From positions 496,001 through 560,000 of the forward strand of contig NZ_QLTT01000006.1 of NCBI RefSeq assembly GCF_003269295.1: DNA of 64,000 nt, in the 5' to 3' direction. Positions 16,690-24,579 of the stretch are shown in pieces (position 1 is the first letter of the stretch; every line of letters begins with the position of its first letter). The notes beneath the pieces are model-generated. The model searched no databases. It was not told where the DNA came from and saw only the letters and a program-made list of their open reading frames with translations. A program made the translations under genes and the position numbers. This stretch comes from Lentzea atacamensis. GTDB taxonomy: Bacteria > Actinomycetota > Actinomycetes > Mycobacteriales > Pseudonocardiaceae.

Positions 16690-16705
16690 CTCGACCTAAG
16701 TCGAG
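16690..16705. promoter_or_regulatory. Palindrome in divergent promoter of the ABC exporter and the 77-residue gene
   Basis: CTCGAC (16690-16695) and GTCGAG (16700-16705) are perfect inverted arms around CTAA. A TTGACC hexamer (16685-16690) abuts the left arm. The position, 13 bases from the start of the small minus-strand gene and about 90 upstream of the exporter, fits an operator serving both directions. The binding protein is unknown. Confidence 0.45.
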
Positions 16706-16792
16706 ACAGCAGGCTCCGGTGGGGAGAAAAACCGGATGCTGACAGTCGGTCGTCCTTCGTACTTTGGAGACGACCTGGAGGGGGCTCATCGC

Positions 16793-18568
16793 GTGAGCGA
16801 TCAACGTAACTCGACGATCCGCACCTTGCGAAGGCTGTGGCCGTACGTGCGGCCGCACCGCGCACGGATGGCTGTCGTGGTCTCGGCGACGATGCTCGCG
16901 ATGCTGTGCGGTCTTGGCATCCCGCTGCTCACGCAGCGCATCGTCGATGGTCCGATTCAGAACAAGCAGACCGAGTTGCTGCCGTGGCTGATCCTCGGCG
17001 TGCTGGTGCTCGGTGTCAGCGAGGCGACACTCTTCTACATCCGCCGCAAGATCGTCGCCCGGCCCGCGGCCGAGGTCGAGGCACGCATGCGGTTCGACCT
17101 CTACCAGCACCTTCAGCGGCTGCCGGTGGCGTTTCACGACCGGTGGCAGTCGGGTCAGCTGCTGTCCCGCGCGACGAACGACCTCACGACCGTGCGGCGG
17201 TTCGTCGCGTTCGCGATCGTCTTCCTGATCGTGAACAGCATCGTCATCGTGATCGGGCTGGGCATCATCGCGGCGCTCTCGCCGTCGCTGCTGATCGTGT
17301 CGCTGTGCGGTGCGCTGCCGTTGATCGTGATCTCGTACTTCTTCGAGAAGAAGTTCAAGGTCGTCGCGCGGCAGGCGCAGGACCAGGCGGGCGACCTGAC
17401 CACGACCCTCGAGGAGTCGGTGCTCGGCATCCGGGTGCTCAAGGCGTTCGGGCGCGGGCCGGAGCTCTCGAAGCGGTTCCTGGCGCAGGCTCGTGACCTG
17501 CGGGCGACTGAGCTGCAGAAGGTCTCGATCCTGGCGTCGCTGTGGTCGGTCCTGATCGTGCTGCCGGAGCTGTCGATCGCGGGCATGCTCGGCGTCGGCG
17601 CGATCGGCATCATCAACGGCACGATGACGGTCGGCACGCTGATCGCCGCCGTCGCGGTGAGCGCGTACCTGCGCTGGCCGATCGACTCGATCGGCTGGTT
17701 GCTGGCGGAGACGAACCAGGCCGCCTCCGCACTGGAACGCTACTGGGAGGTCATCGACTCCCCCGTGACGATCACCAGCCCCGCCCGGCCCGCGCCGCTG
17801 CCGACGCCGCTGCGCGGGCACGTTCGTTTCGAGGGCGTGCGGTTCGCGTTCGAGGACGGCAAGGAGGTGCTCTCGGGCATCGACCTCGACCTGCGTCCCG
17901 GTGAGACGGTGGCGCTGGTCGGCGCGACCGGCTCCGGCAAGACGACGCTGACCGCGCTGGTGCCGCGGCTGGCCGACGTCACGGGCGGCCGCGTCACGAT
18001 CGACGGCGTCGACGTGCGGGACTTCGCGCTGGAGGACCTGCGGCGCGTGGTCGGCACGGCGTTCGAGGAACCGGTGCTGTTCTCCGCGTCGGTGACCGAG
18101 AACGTCGGGCTCGGCGTGCCGGACGTCTCCGAGACCGCGGTGCGCGAGGCGTTGCGCATCGCCAAGGCGGAGGAGTTCGTGGACGCGCTGCCGTGGGGCC
18201 TCGCGACCCGCATCGGTGAGCAGGGCCTGTCGCTGTCCGGTGGTCAGCGGCAACGGCTGGCGCTCGCCCGCGCGGTCGTCGGCAGGCCGGCGGTGCTGGT
18301 GCTGGACGACCCGCTGTCGGCTTTGGACGTCCACACCGAGGCCGAGGTGGAAGCCGCGCTGCGGCGGGTGCTGCACGGCGTGACGGCGCTGGTGGTGGCG
18401 CACCGGTCGTCCACGGTGCAGCTCGCCGACCGCGTGGCGATGCTGGTCAACGGCAAGATCGCCGCGATCGGCTCGCACCGCGAGTTGCTGGCGACGAACG
18501 AGGAATACCGGCGCCTGCTGTCCAGCTCGGACAGCGAGGAGATCGTGGCAGAGGAGGTGGCGTCGTGA
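16793..18568 (+). CDS. ABC exporter half-transporter with degenerate ATP site (heterodimer subunit 1)
   Basis: 591 residues from GTG 16793, preferred over ATG 16736 because GGAGGGGG lies 8-9 bases upstream. Six membrane helices occupy about residues 20-300. The ATPase domain has Walker A GATGSGKTT (about 377-385) and signature LSLSGGQRQRLALARAVV. However, the Q-loop reads TAFEEPVLFS (Glu for Gln), and Walker B ends VLVLDDPLSALD, with Asp in place of the catalytic Glu. The H-loop VVAHRSS is kept. This is the pattern of the non-catalytic site in heterodimeric exporters such as TM287/288. It pairs with the next gene (GTGA overlap); drug or lipid export is inferred. Confidence 0.94.
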   Translation: MSDQRNSTIRTLRRLWPYVRPHRARMAVVVSATMLAMLCGLGIPLLTQRIVDGPIQNKQTELLPWLILGVLVLGVSEATLFYIRRKIVARPAAEVEARMRFDLYQHLQRLPVAFHDRWQSGQLLSRATNDLTTVRRFVAFAIVFLIVNSIVIVIGLGIIAALSPSLLIVSLCGALPLIVISYFFEKKFKVVARQAQDQAGDLTTTLEESVLGIRVLKAFGRGPELSKRFLAQARDLRATELQKVSILASLWSVLIVLPELSIAGMLGVGAIGIINGTMTVGTLIAAVAVSAYLRWPIDSIGWLLAETNQAASALERYWEVIDSPVTITSPARPAPLPTPLRGHVRFEGVRFAFEDGKEVLSGIDLDLRPGETVALVGATGSGKTTLTALVPRLADVTGGRVTIDGVDVRDFALEDLRRVVGTAFEEPVLFSASVTENVGLGVPDVSETAVREALRIAKAEEFVDALPWGLATRIGEQGLSLSGGQRQRLALARAVVGRPAVLVLDDPLSALDVHTEAEVEAALRRVLHGVTALVVAHRSSTVQLADRVAMLVNGKIAAIGSHRELLATNEEYRRLLSSSDSEEIVAEEVAS

Positions 18569-20400
18569 GTGATCAGGCTGTGGTTCAACAAGAAGAGTGG
18601 CGCGGCGTCGCCGCCGAGGAGATCGACGAGATCTCGCACTCGACAGGTCTGCGCCTGCAGGCCAGGTCGCGCAAGCTCCTGGGTTCGCTGCTGCGCCCGC
18701 ACGTGGGGCGCACTTCGCTCGCGATCGGGGCGGTGGTCGGCGGCAACCTCGCGAACCTGGCGGGCCCGCTGTTGATCGCCGCCGCGATCGACCAGGGCAT
18801 CCCGGCCGCGATGGACGGCGGCGCGTCGATCCTGGTGTGGTGCGTGGCCGGCTACGCGATCTGCGCGGTGCTGACGACGTTCCTGCGCTGGGCGTTCCTG
18901 CGGATCTCCGGCCGCGTGGGGCAGGACCTGCTCCTGGACCTGCGCGGGCGGATCTTCCGGCACTCGCAGCGCCTGTCCGTCGGCTTCCACGAGTCGTACA
19001 CGTCCGGCAAGGTCATCTCCCGGCTGACGAGCGACGTGGACGCGTTGCAGGACCTGCTCGAAGAGGGTCTGGACAGCCTGTTCAACGCCCTGCTGTCGGT
19101 GGCGGGCATCGCGATCATCCTGATCTACCTGGACGCCCCGCTGGCCATGGTCGTGGTGGCGGGCTTCCTGCCGGCGTACGTCATCTGGCGCTGGTTCCGC
19201 CACCGCTCGATGGAGGCCTACCGAGGCACGCGCGGCGCCATCGCCAAGATCATCGTCCAGTTCGTGGAGTCCATGAACGGCATCCGCGCGGTGCAGGCGT
19301 TCCGCCGCCAGCCCCGCAACGAGCAGATCATGAAGGGCTTCAACGCCCAGTTCCGCGACGCGAACACCGACGCCCTCGGCGTGATGGCCACCTTCACCGC
19401 GTCGATCCGCGTGATCGGCAACGTGTCCCTGGCCATCGTCCTCGCCTGGGGCGCCTACCGCGTGGCGGGAGGCTCCCTCGAACTGGGCGTGCTGACGGCG
19501 TTCACGGTGTACCTGCGCCGCTTCTACGACCCGTTCGACGAGCTGGCGATGTTCGCGAACTCCTACTCCTCGGCGACGGCCGCGCTGGAGAAGATCTCCG
19601 GTGTCCTGGAGGAGGAGCCGTCGGTCCCGGAACCCACCTCGCCCGTGGCGCTGCCGCACGCACGCGGCGCCATCCGCTTCGCCGGGGTCGAGTTCCAGTA
19701 CCCCGGAGCGTCCAGGCAGGTGCTGCCACGCTTCTCCCTGGACGTGCCCGCAGGCCAAACCGTGGCCTTGGTGGGCGCAACCGGCGCCGGCAAGACCACG
19801 CTGGCCAAACTGGTGTCCCGCTTCTACGACCCGACCGCTGGCTCCGTCCGGCTGGACGGCGTCGACCTGCGTTCCGTGGCGGACACGGACCTGCGCCGGG
19901 CCGTGGTGATGGTGACCCAGGAGAACTTCCTGTTCTCGGGCTCCGTGGCCGACAACATCGCCCTGGGCCGCCCGTCCGCGTCACGCGCCGAAATCGAAGC
20001 GGCAGCCGCCGAGGTGGGCGCACACGAGTTCATCGCCGCGCTGCCCGACGGCTACGACACGGACGTCCGCAAACGAGGCGGCCGCCTGTCAGCCGGCCAG
20101 CGCCAGATGGTGGCCTTCGCGCGCGCCTTCCTGGCCGACCCGGCGGTACTGGTCCTGGACGAGGCGACATCGTCTCTGGACGTCCCCACCGAACGCGCCG
20201 TGCAGGCCGCCCTGGAAACAGTCCTGGCCGACCGCACAGCGTTCATCATCGCCCACCGCCTGTCGACGGTCCTGATCGCAGACCGCGTACTGGTGCTGGA
20301 TGGTGGCATTGTGGTGGAAGACGGCTCCCCCGAGGAGCTGATCGGTGAGCGGGGCCGTTTCGCGGCTCTGCACACGGCCTGGCGCGACTCGCTCGCCTAG
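18565..20400 (+). CDS. ABC exporter half-transporter with intact ATP site (heterodimer subunit 2)
   Basis: A 611-residue half-transporter: six helices in residues about 45-330, then an ATPase domain with Walker A GATGAGKTTLAKLVS (about 403-412), Q-loop VMVTQENFLFSGSVADNIAL, Walker B VLVLDEATSSLD (catalytic Glu present) and H-loop FIIAHRLSTV. Its signature is LSAGQ instead of LSGGQ. In the heterodimer this weaker signature faces the degenerate Walker B of subunit 1, so the two deviations fall in the same composite site, as expected. A perfect terminator hairpin begins 7 bases after the stop. Confidence 0.95.
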   Translation: MSDQAVVQQEEWRGVAAEEIDEISHSTGLRLQARSRKLLGSLLRPHVGRTSLAIGAVVGGNLANLAGPLLIAAAIDQGIPAAMDGGASILVWCVAGYAICAVLTTFLRWAFLRISGRVGQDLLLDLRGRIFRHSQRLSVGFHESYTSGKVISRLTSDVDALQDLLEEGLDSLFNALLSVAGIAIILIYLDAPLAMVVVAGFLPAYVIWRWFRHRSMEAYRGTRGAIAKIIVQFVESMNGIRAVQAFRRQPRNEQIMKGFNAQFRDANTDALGVMATFTASIRVIGNVSLAIVLAWGAYRVAGGSLELGVLTAFTVYLRRFYDPFDELAMFANSYSSATAALEKISGVLEEEPSVPEPTSPVALPHARGAIRFAGVEFQYPGASRQVLPRFSLDVPAGQTVALVGATGAGKTTLAKLVSRFYDPTAGSVRLDGVDLRSVADTDLRRAVVMVTQENFLFSGSVADNIALGRPSASRAEIEAAAAEVGAHEFIAALPDGYDTDVRKRGGRLSAGQRQMVAFARAFLADPAVLVLDEATSSLDVPTERAVQAALETVLADRTAFIIAHRLSTVLIADRVLVLDGGIVVEDGSPEELIGERGRFAALHTAWRDSLA

Positions 20401-20406
20401 GCCAGT

Positions 20407-20447
20407 GGTCGCGTTCGCGCCAATGGGGATCTGGCGCGAACGCGACC
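20407..20447 (+). terminator. Terminator hairpin after the ABC exporter operon
   Basis: A perfect 16-bp inverted repeat: GGTCGCGTTCGCGCCA (20407-20422) and TGGCGCGAACGCGACC (20432-20447), with a 9-base loop. It starts 7 bases after the TAG stop of the second exporter subunit. The remainder of the interval up to 20566 shows only an AGGAGGG ribosome binding site for the next gene. Confidence 0.9.
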
Positions 20448-20566
20448 TCACGACCTGGCCGTCGAACGGCCAAGGCGAAGCCGAGGCATCCCCGCAGCCG
20501 TTCTCCCTCCCCACAGCCGTCCGATAGGTTCTGCCACGAGGGCTCCCAAAGACCGTAGGAGGGTTC

Positions 20567-21169
20567 GTGGAGTTGCGAGTCCGGGACGGCCGCGCCGTGC
20601 TAGCCGGCGAGGACGAGTCCGGTGAACGCGAGGTCGACCCGCACAGCCTGCCGCTGGGCGCCGATCTGGCCGAAGCTCTGCACGAGTGGGCGAAGGTCGC
20701 GGACGCGGTCGTCCGCACCGAAACGCCTGCCGACGGCGTGGCCAGCGCGCTGGTCACGCGGCGGGGCAAGCAGCTCGCGGGCAGAATCGCGGCCGTCATG
20801 AACGCCCCGGTCCAGTACACGGACCCGGTCAGCGGCGAGCTGGTGAGCGTCGGGGCGCCGGAAGCGCCTCCCACGGCCACCGTGCAGACCGTGACCGAGG
20901 ACGAGGAACCCGAGCCGACGCCGTGGGGCACCGGGCTCACGGTCAGCTTCATCACGGCGGCGATCGTCACGGTGACCGTGGTGTCGCTGTCGCTGGGCCT
21001 GGGCGAGACCAGCCGGTGGCTCGCGCTGATCGCGAACATCCTGGTCGTGGGTGGTCTGGCACCGAGCGTGTGGCTGGGCCGCAACGTGCCGGTGTGGCGC
21101 TGGGTCGCTTACGGCGTGGTCACCGGCGTGATCGTCGCCTGGCTCGCGCTGATCCTCACGCTGCTCTGA
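20567..21169 (+). CDS. DUF2537-like membrane protein (Rv0882 type)
   Basis: A 200-residue protein from GTG 20567 with AGGAGGG just upstream. The N-terminal half is soluble (MELRVRDGRAVLAGEDESGE, WAKVADAVVRTETPADGVAS); the C-terminal half has three membrane helices (SFITAAIVTVTVVSLSLGLG, LIANILVVGGLAPSVWLGRN, WVAYGVVTGVIVAWLALILT). Its position between the SepH/SerC side and a SpoU methyltransferase matches Rv0882 of M. tuberculosis, a DUF2537 protein, but that family assignment rests on topology and context. Function unknown. Confidence 0.75.
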   Translation: MELRVRDGRAVLAGEDESGEREVDPHSLPLGADLAEALHEWAKVADAVVRTETPADGVASALVTRRGKQLAGRIAAVMNAPVQYTDPVSGELVSVGAPEAPPTATVQTVTEDEEPEPTPWGTGLTVSFITAAIVTVTVVSLSLGLGETSRWLALIANILVVGGLAPSVWLGRNVPVWRWVAYGVVTGVIVAWLALILTLL

Positions 21170-21193
21170 AACCCGGCTCTGCAAACCCGGCCG

Positions 21194-21985
21194 CTAGAGC
21201 AGCGCGTAGAACGCCACCGCACCGGCAGTGGCCACGTTCAGCGAGTCCACCCCGGACGACATCGGAATCCGCACCGCCAGGTCCGCCGCCGAAATCGCCT
21301 CCTCGGTCAGCCCCGGCCCTTCCGAGCCCAGCAGGACCGCCACCCTGCGACCGCGCAAACCGGCATCTGCAAGATGCAGGGCGGAGGCGCGCGGGGTCAG
21401 AGCGGCAACTGTGAACCCCTTGTGCCGCAACGAGTTCAGCGCCGCGGGCCACTGATCCGTGGTAGCGAACGGCACGCGCAGCACGTGGCCCATCGACACC
21501 CGCACGCTGCGTCGATACAGCGGATCGCTGCAGCCGGGGCCCAGCACCACGCCGTCCACGCCCAGGGCCGCGGCGTTGCGGAAGATCGAACCCAGGTTCT
21601 CGTGGTCGCCCACGCCCTCCAGGACCGCCAGGCGTTGCGAGCGGTCGGCCAACGCGTCGAACGACACCGCCGGAGCCCGGTCGGCAGCGGCCAGCACTCC
21701 CCGGTTCAGGTGAAACCCGACGACCGACGCCATCACCTCGGCTGAGGTCACGTAGGCGGGAACGTCCAGGTCGGAGAGGTCGAGTGCCTCGATCCGGCGC
21801 CGCACCCCGAGCAGCCCGCGCACCGGGTACGGCGAGGCCAGCAGCCGTTCGACCACGACGACGCCCTCGGCGATCACGAGACCGCGCCCTCCCGGCCGGT
21901 CAGGCCTGCGATCGGCCGTCGAGAGGTCGCGGAAGTCGTCCAGCCTCGGGTCGGCAGGATCGTTGATCTCGATCACCTTTGCCAC
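21194..21985 (-). CDS. SpoU/TrmH-family RNA 2'-O-methyltransferase
   Basis: 263 residues from GTG 21985 (VAKVIEINDPADPRLDDFRD); the open frame extends to 22051, but the first 22 residues there look non-coding. The N-terminal substrate-binding domain includes LVIAEGVVVVERLLAS. The SPOUT domain has the three family motifs: VGDHENLGSIFRNAAALGVD, VAVLLGSEGPGLTEEAI and IPMSSGVDSLNVATAGAVAF. It methylates a ribose in rRNA or tRNA using S-adenosylmethionine in a knotted fold. It corresponds in position to Rv0881. Ends convergently 24 bases from the DUF2537-like gene. Confidence 0.93.
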   Translation of the reverse strand: MAKVIEINDPADPRLDDFRDLSTADRRPDRPGGRGLVIAEGVVVVERLLASPYPVRGLLGVRRRIEALDLSDLDVPAYVTSAEVMASVVGFHLNRGVLAAADRAPAVSFDALADRSQRLAVLEGVGDHENLGSIFRNAAALGVDGVVLGPGCSDPLYRRSVRVSMGHVLRVPFATTDQWPAALNSLRHKGFTVAALTPRASALHLADAGLRGRRVAVLLGSEGPGLTEEAISAADLAVRIPMSSGVDSLNVATAGAVAFYALL

Positions 21986-22133
21986 GCCGGAAGTTTCGCA
22001 TCCGGCCCGATGTGGAACAGGCGAGGTAGTCCGGAGGGCGGAATGGCACACGCCCGACCAGCGGATGATCGCTGGTTGTTACCTCGACGTGACAGAGAGC
22101 ACCGAAATGGGCGATGTAAAGGAGGTTTCGGCT

Positions 22134-22190
22134 GTGTCACGTTTGGCGTTCCGCCTGGCCCGCGCCCACCGGCGCCGAGCGAAGGGGTAG
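22134..22190 (+). CDS. Candidate 18-codon arginine-rich leader ORF
   Basis: A GTG at 22134 with an excellent ribosome binding site (AAAGGAGG, 22118-22125, spacing 8) opens an 18-codon frame, VSRLAFRLARAHRRRAKG, ending TAG at 22190. The ligase ATG follows 4 bases later (22195). The Shine-Dalgarno is better than that of the ligase itself, so it may be a translated upstream ORF that couples or attenuates ligase translation. Six arginines of 18 residues could make it sensitive to arginine supply, but this is speculation. It could also be an artefact. Confidence 0.4.
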   Translation: MSRLAFRLARAHRRRAKG

Positions 22191-22194
22191 CGGC

Positions 22195-23691
22195 ATGGGA
22201 AGCGAAGTGTCCAGCCGCACGTTCACCAGAGATGATCGCCAGCATTACCGCTCCAAGATGCAGCGCAGCCTGGACGCGTTGGCGACGATGCTGGCAGAAG
22301 ACACATTTTCCTTTCCCCGTCGGCAGATGGGGCTCGAGATCGAGTTGAACCTCGTCGACGACGCGATGCGGCCGGCGATGGCGAACTCGGAGGTGCTCGA
22401 GAAGATCGACGATCCCTCCTACACGCTCGAACTGGGACAGCAGAACCTCGAGATCAACGTCCCGCCGCGCGAGCTGGCAGGGGGTGAGATGCTTGGCCTG
22501 GAAGAGGAACTGCGCACGTCGCTCGACAGCGCCGACTCGAAGGCCAACGACGTGGGCGCCAACCTCGCCATGATCGGCGTGCTGCCCACGTTGCGAGAGC
22601 GGCACTTCGACAAGAAGTGGCTCTCCGAGAGCCCGAGGTACGCGCTCCTCAACGACACCATCTTCGCCGCCCGCGGCGAGGAGATGGTGTTGCAGATGGA
22701 AGGCCCGGCGATGCCGGGCAAAGCGCCGGAAAAGCTGCTCGCCTACGCGGAGTCGATCCTGCCGGAGGCGGCGTGCACGTCCGTGCAGCTGCACCTGCAG
22801 GTCGAGCCGACGCACTTCGCCGCGCACTGGAACGCCGCCCAGTGCCTGGCCGGCGTGCAGGTCGCGATCGCCGCGAACTCGGCTTTCCTGCTGGGCAAGG
22901 CGCTCTGGCACGAGACCCGCATCCCGTTGTTCCAGCAGGCCACCGACACCCGCCCGGACGAGCTGAAGAACCAGGGCGTCCGTCCGCGCGTGTGGTTCGG
23001 TGAACGGTGGATCACGTCGATCTTCGACCTGTTCGAGGAGAACGTGCGCTACTTCCCCAGCCTGCTGCCCGAAACCGACGACGAGGACCCGATCGAAACC
23101 CTCGAAGCCGGTGGCGCGCCTCGTCTTTCCGAGCTGCGCCTGCACAACGGCACGATCTGGCGCTGGAACCGCCCGGTGTACGACGTCGTCGACGGCGTGC
23201 CGCACCTGCGCGTGGAGAACCGGGTCCTGCCCGCGGGACCGACGGTGCTCGACACGATGGCGAACGCCGCCTTCTTCTACGGCACCCAACGCGCGCTCAC
23301 CGCCCAGGAACGTCCACTGTGGACGCAGATGTCGTTCCAGGCGGCTGAGGAGAACCTCTACACCGGTGCCAGGCACGGCATGCACGCCCAGCTGTACTGG
23401 CCCGGCATCGGCTGGATCCCACCGGACGAGCTCGTGCTGCGCCGGCTCCTGCCGATGGCGCACGAGGGCCTGCGCGACTGCGGTGTCTCCGACGAGGCCC
23501 GCGAACGCTACCTCGGCGTGATCGAGCAGCGTTGCCTCGCACGGCGCACCGGCTCGTCGTGGCAGCGCGAAACCGTTGCCCTGCTTGAGGAACGCGGCCT
23601 GTCGAGGGACGCGGCCCTGTCCGGGATGCTCAAGCGGTACATGGAGCTGATGCACGCCGGCGAACCGGTGCACACGTGGCACGTCGGCTGA
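22195..23691 (+). CDS. GCS2-family glutamate-cysteine ligase-like carboxylate-amine ligase
   Basis: A 498-residue protein of the glutamate-cysteine ligase type 2 superfamily (ATP-dependent carboxylate-amine ligases). Visible features are the N-terminal metal/substrate strand RQMGLEIELNLVDDAMRPAM, the second acidic strand TLELGQQNLEINVPPRELAG, SVQLHLQVEP, and the arginine-containing late motif VENRVLPAGPTVLDTMANA. In actinobacteria such proteins are often annotated glutamate-cysteine ligase; they differ from the EgtA/GshA and YbdK groups. Substrate is therefore open. Converges with the transpeptidase-like pair; the two stop codons lie in the arms of a small 7-bp hairpin (23685-23701). Confidence 0.85.
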   Translation: MGSEVSSRTFTRDDRQHYRSKMQRSLDALATMLAEDTFSFPRRQMGLEIELNLVDDAMRPAMANSEVLEKIDDPSYTLELGQQNLEINVPPRELAGGEMLGLEEELRTSLDSADSKANDVGANLAMIGVLPTLRERHFDKKWLSESPRYALLNDTIFAARGEEMVLQMEGPAMPGKAPEKLLAYAESILPEAACTSVQLHLQVEPTHFAAHWNAAQCLAGVQVAIAANSAFLLGKALWHETRIPLFQQATDTRPDELKNQGVRPRVWFGERWITSIFDLFEENVRYFPSLLPETDDEDPIETLEAGGAPRLSELRLHNGTIWRWNRPVYDVVDGVPHLRVENRVLPAGPTVLDTMANAAFFYGTQRALTAQERPLWTQMSFQAAEENLYTGARHGMHAQLYWPGIGWIPPDELVLRRLLPMAHEGLRDCGVSDEARERYLGVIEQRCLARRTGSSWQRETVALLEERGLSRDAALSGMLKRYMELMHAGEPVHTWHVG

Positions 23692-23694
23692 CCC

Positions 23695-24579
23695 TCAGCC
23701 GGCCAGGAACTCCTGCCAGATCACCCTGGGCAGGTCAGCGTCGACATTCGCCTCGGGCAGGCCGTCGTCGTACGGGACTTCGGTCTGCCCCACCCACACC
23801 GTGACCGCGAGCTCCGGCGTGTAGCCCGCCACCCACGCGTGCTTGGTCTTCCTCGGCTCCGCGGGAGACGTGTACGCGCTCGGCGCACAGGCCACCCCGT
23901 TGCAGGCGGGATTCCCCTTCAACCGGGTGGTGACCTGGTCCGCGAACTCCTTGCTGAACGCCTGCTCCCCGGCCTCGGCCGCACGGTGGCGCGTCGAGCC
24001 GTCCGCAGCGGTGACCTCTGTGACGAGGTGCGGCTTGCGCTGGACACCTCCTGCGGCGAGTGCCGCGTACGTGGCGTTCACCTTCAGCGGCGTCGCCGGC
24101 TCTTTCAGAGAGTTCCGCCCGCCATCTGCGAGAAGGAGCCCCGGCCCCGGTTCCTTCTGCACCTCGCTCACCATGTCGTTGGTGTAGCGGAAACCGGGCA
24201 GGTACACCCGTACGGCGCCCGAGGCCGGATCCATCGCCGTCACCGCTGCGTCGAGCTCTCGCTGCGGGGCGACCAGCCGGCCGAGGACGGTGGCGGCGAC
24301 GGTCTGCGCCTTCGCGTCGATCGACGTGCGCACCACGGCACCGCTGACCTGAAGCGAGTCGTACGACAGCGACGCCTCGGCCAGCTCGGCGAGCACACGT
24401 TTCACGAGCAGGGTGCGGGGCCGGCCGGAGGTGCTGCTCCACAGCCTGGAGCCGTCCGCGTACTGCACCACGACCTCCTTGCGCGGCGGAGGTGGTGCCG
24501 CCGGCGGATCGGGCCGTCGCCACACCACGTACCCGACGACGCCCGCGACCAGAAGCAGCGCGATCAGCGAGCGCCTCAC
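23695..24579 (-). CDS. Transpeptidase-like pseudoenzyme, short form
   Basis: About 294 residues from GTG 24579 (GTGA overlap with the upstream gene; GTG 24582 is also possible). One N-terminal membrane helix (SLIALLLVAGVVGYVVWRRP) anchors an extracytoplasmic domain. The domain resembles the transpeptidase part of PonA-type penicillin-binding proteins: TSIDAKAQTVAATVL, TAMDPASGAVRVYLPGF, VNATYAALAAGGV, and TKHAWVAGYTPELAVTVWVG. Relative to its neighbour roughly 100 residues in the middle are missing, including where SxxK and SxN should lie, and no KTG is present. It cannot be an active transpeptidase by these criteria. It probably arose by duplication of the upstream gene. Confidence 0.82.
   Translation of the reverse strand: MRRSLIALLLVAGVVGYVVWRRPDPPAAPPPPRKEVVVQYADGSRLWSSTSGRPRTLLVKRVLAELAEASLSYDSLQVSGAVVRTSIDAKAQTVAATVLGRLVAPQRELDAAVTAMDPASGAVRVYLPGFRYTNDMVSEVQKEPGPGLLLADGGRNSLKEPATPLKVNATYAALAAGGVQRKPHLVTEVTAADGSTRHRAAEAGEQAFSKEFADQVTTRLKGNPACNGVACAPSAYTSPAEPRKTKHAWVAGYTPELAVTVWVGQTEVPYDDGLPEANVDADLPRVIWQEFLAG

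Noticed and set aside
23685..23701. 7-bp hairpin at the convergent stops of the ligase and the short transpeptidase-like gene
   Set aside because: The stem is short and made of the two stop codons; it is too weak to call a terminator with confidence.
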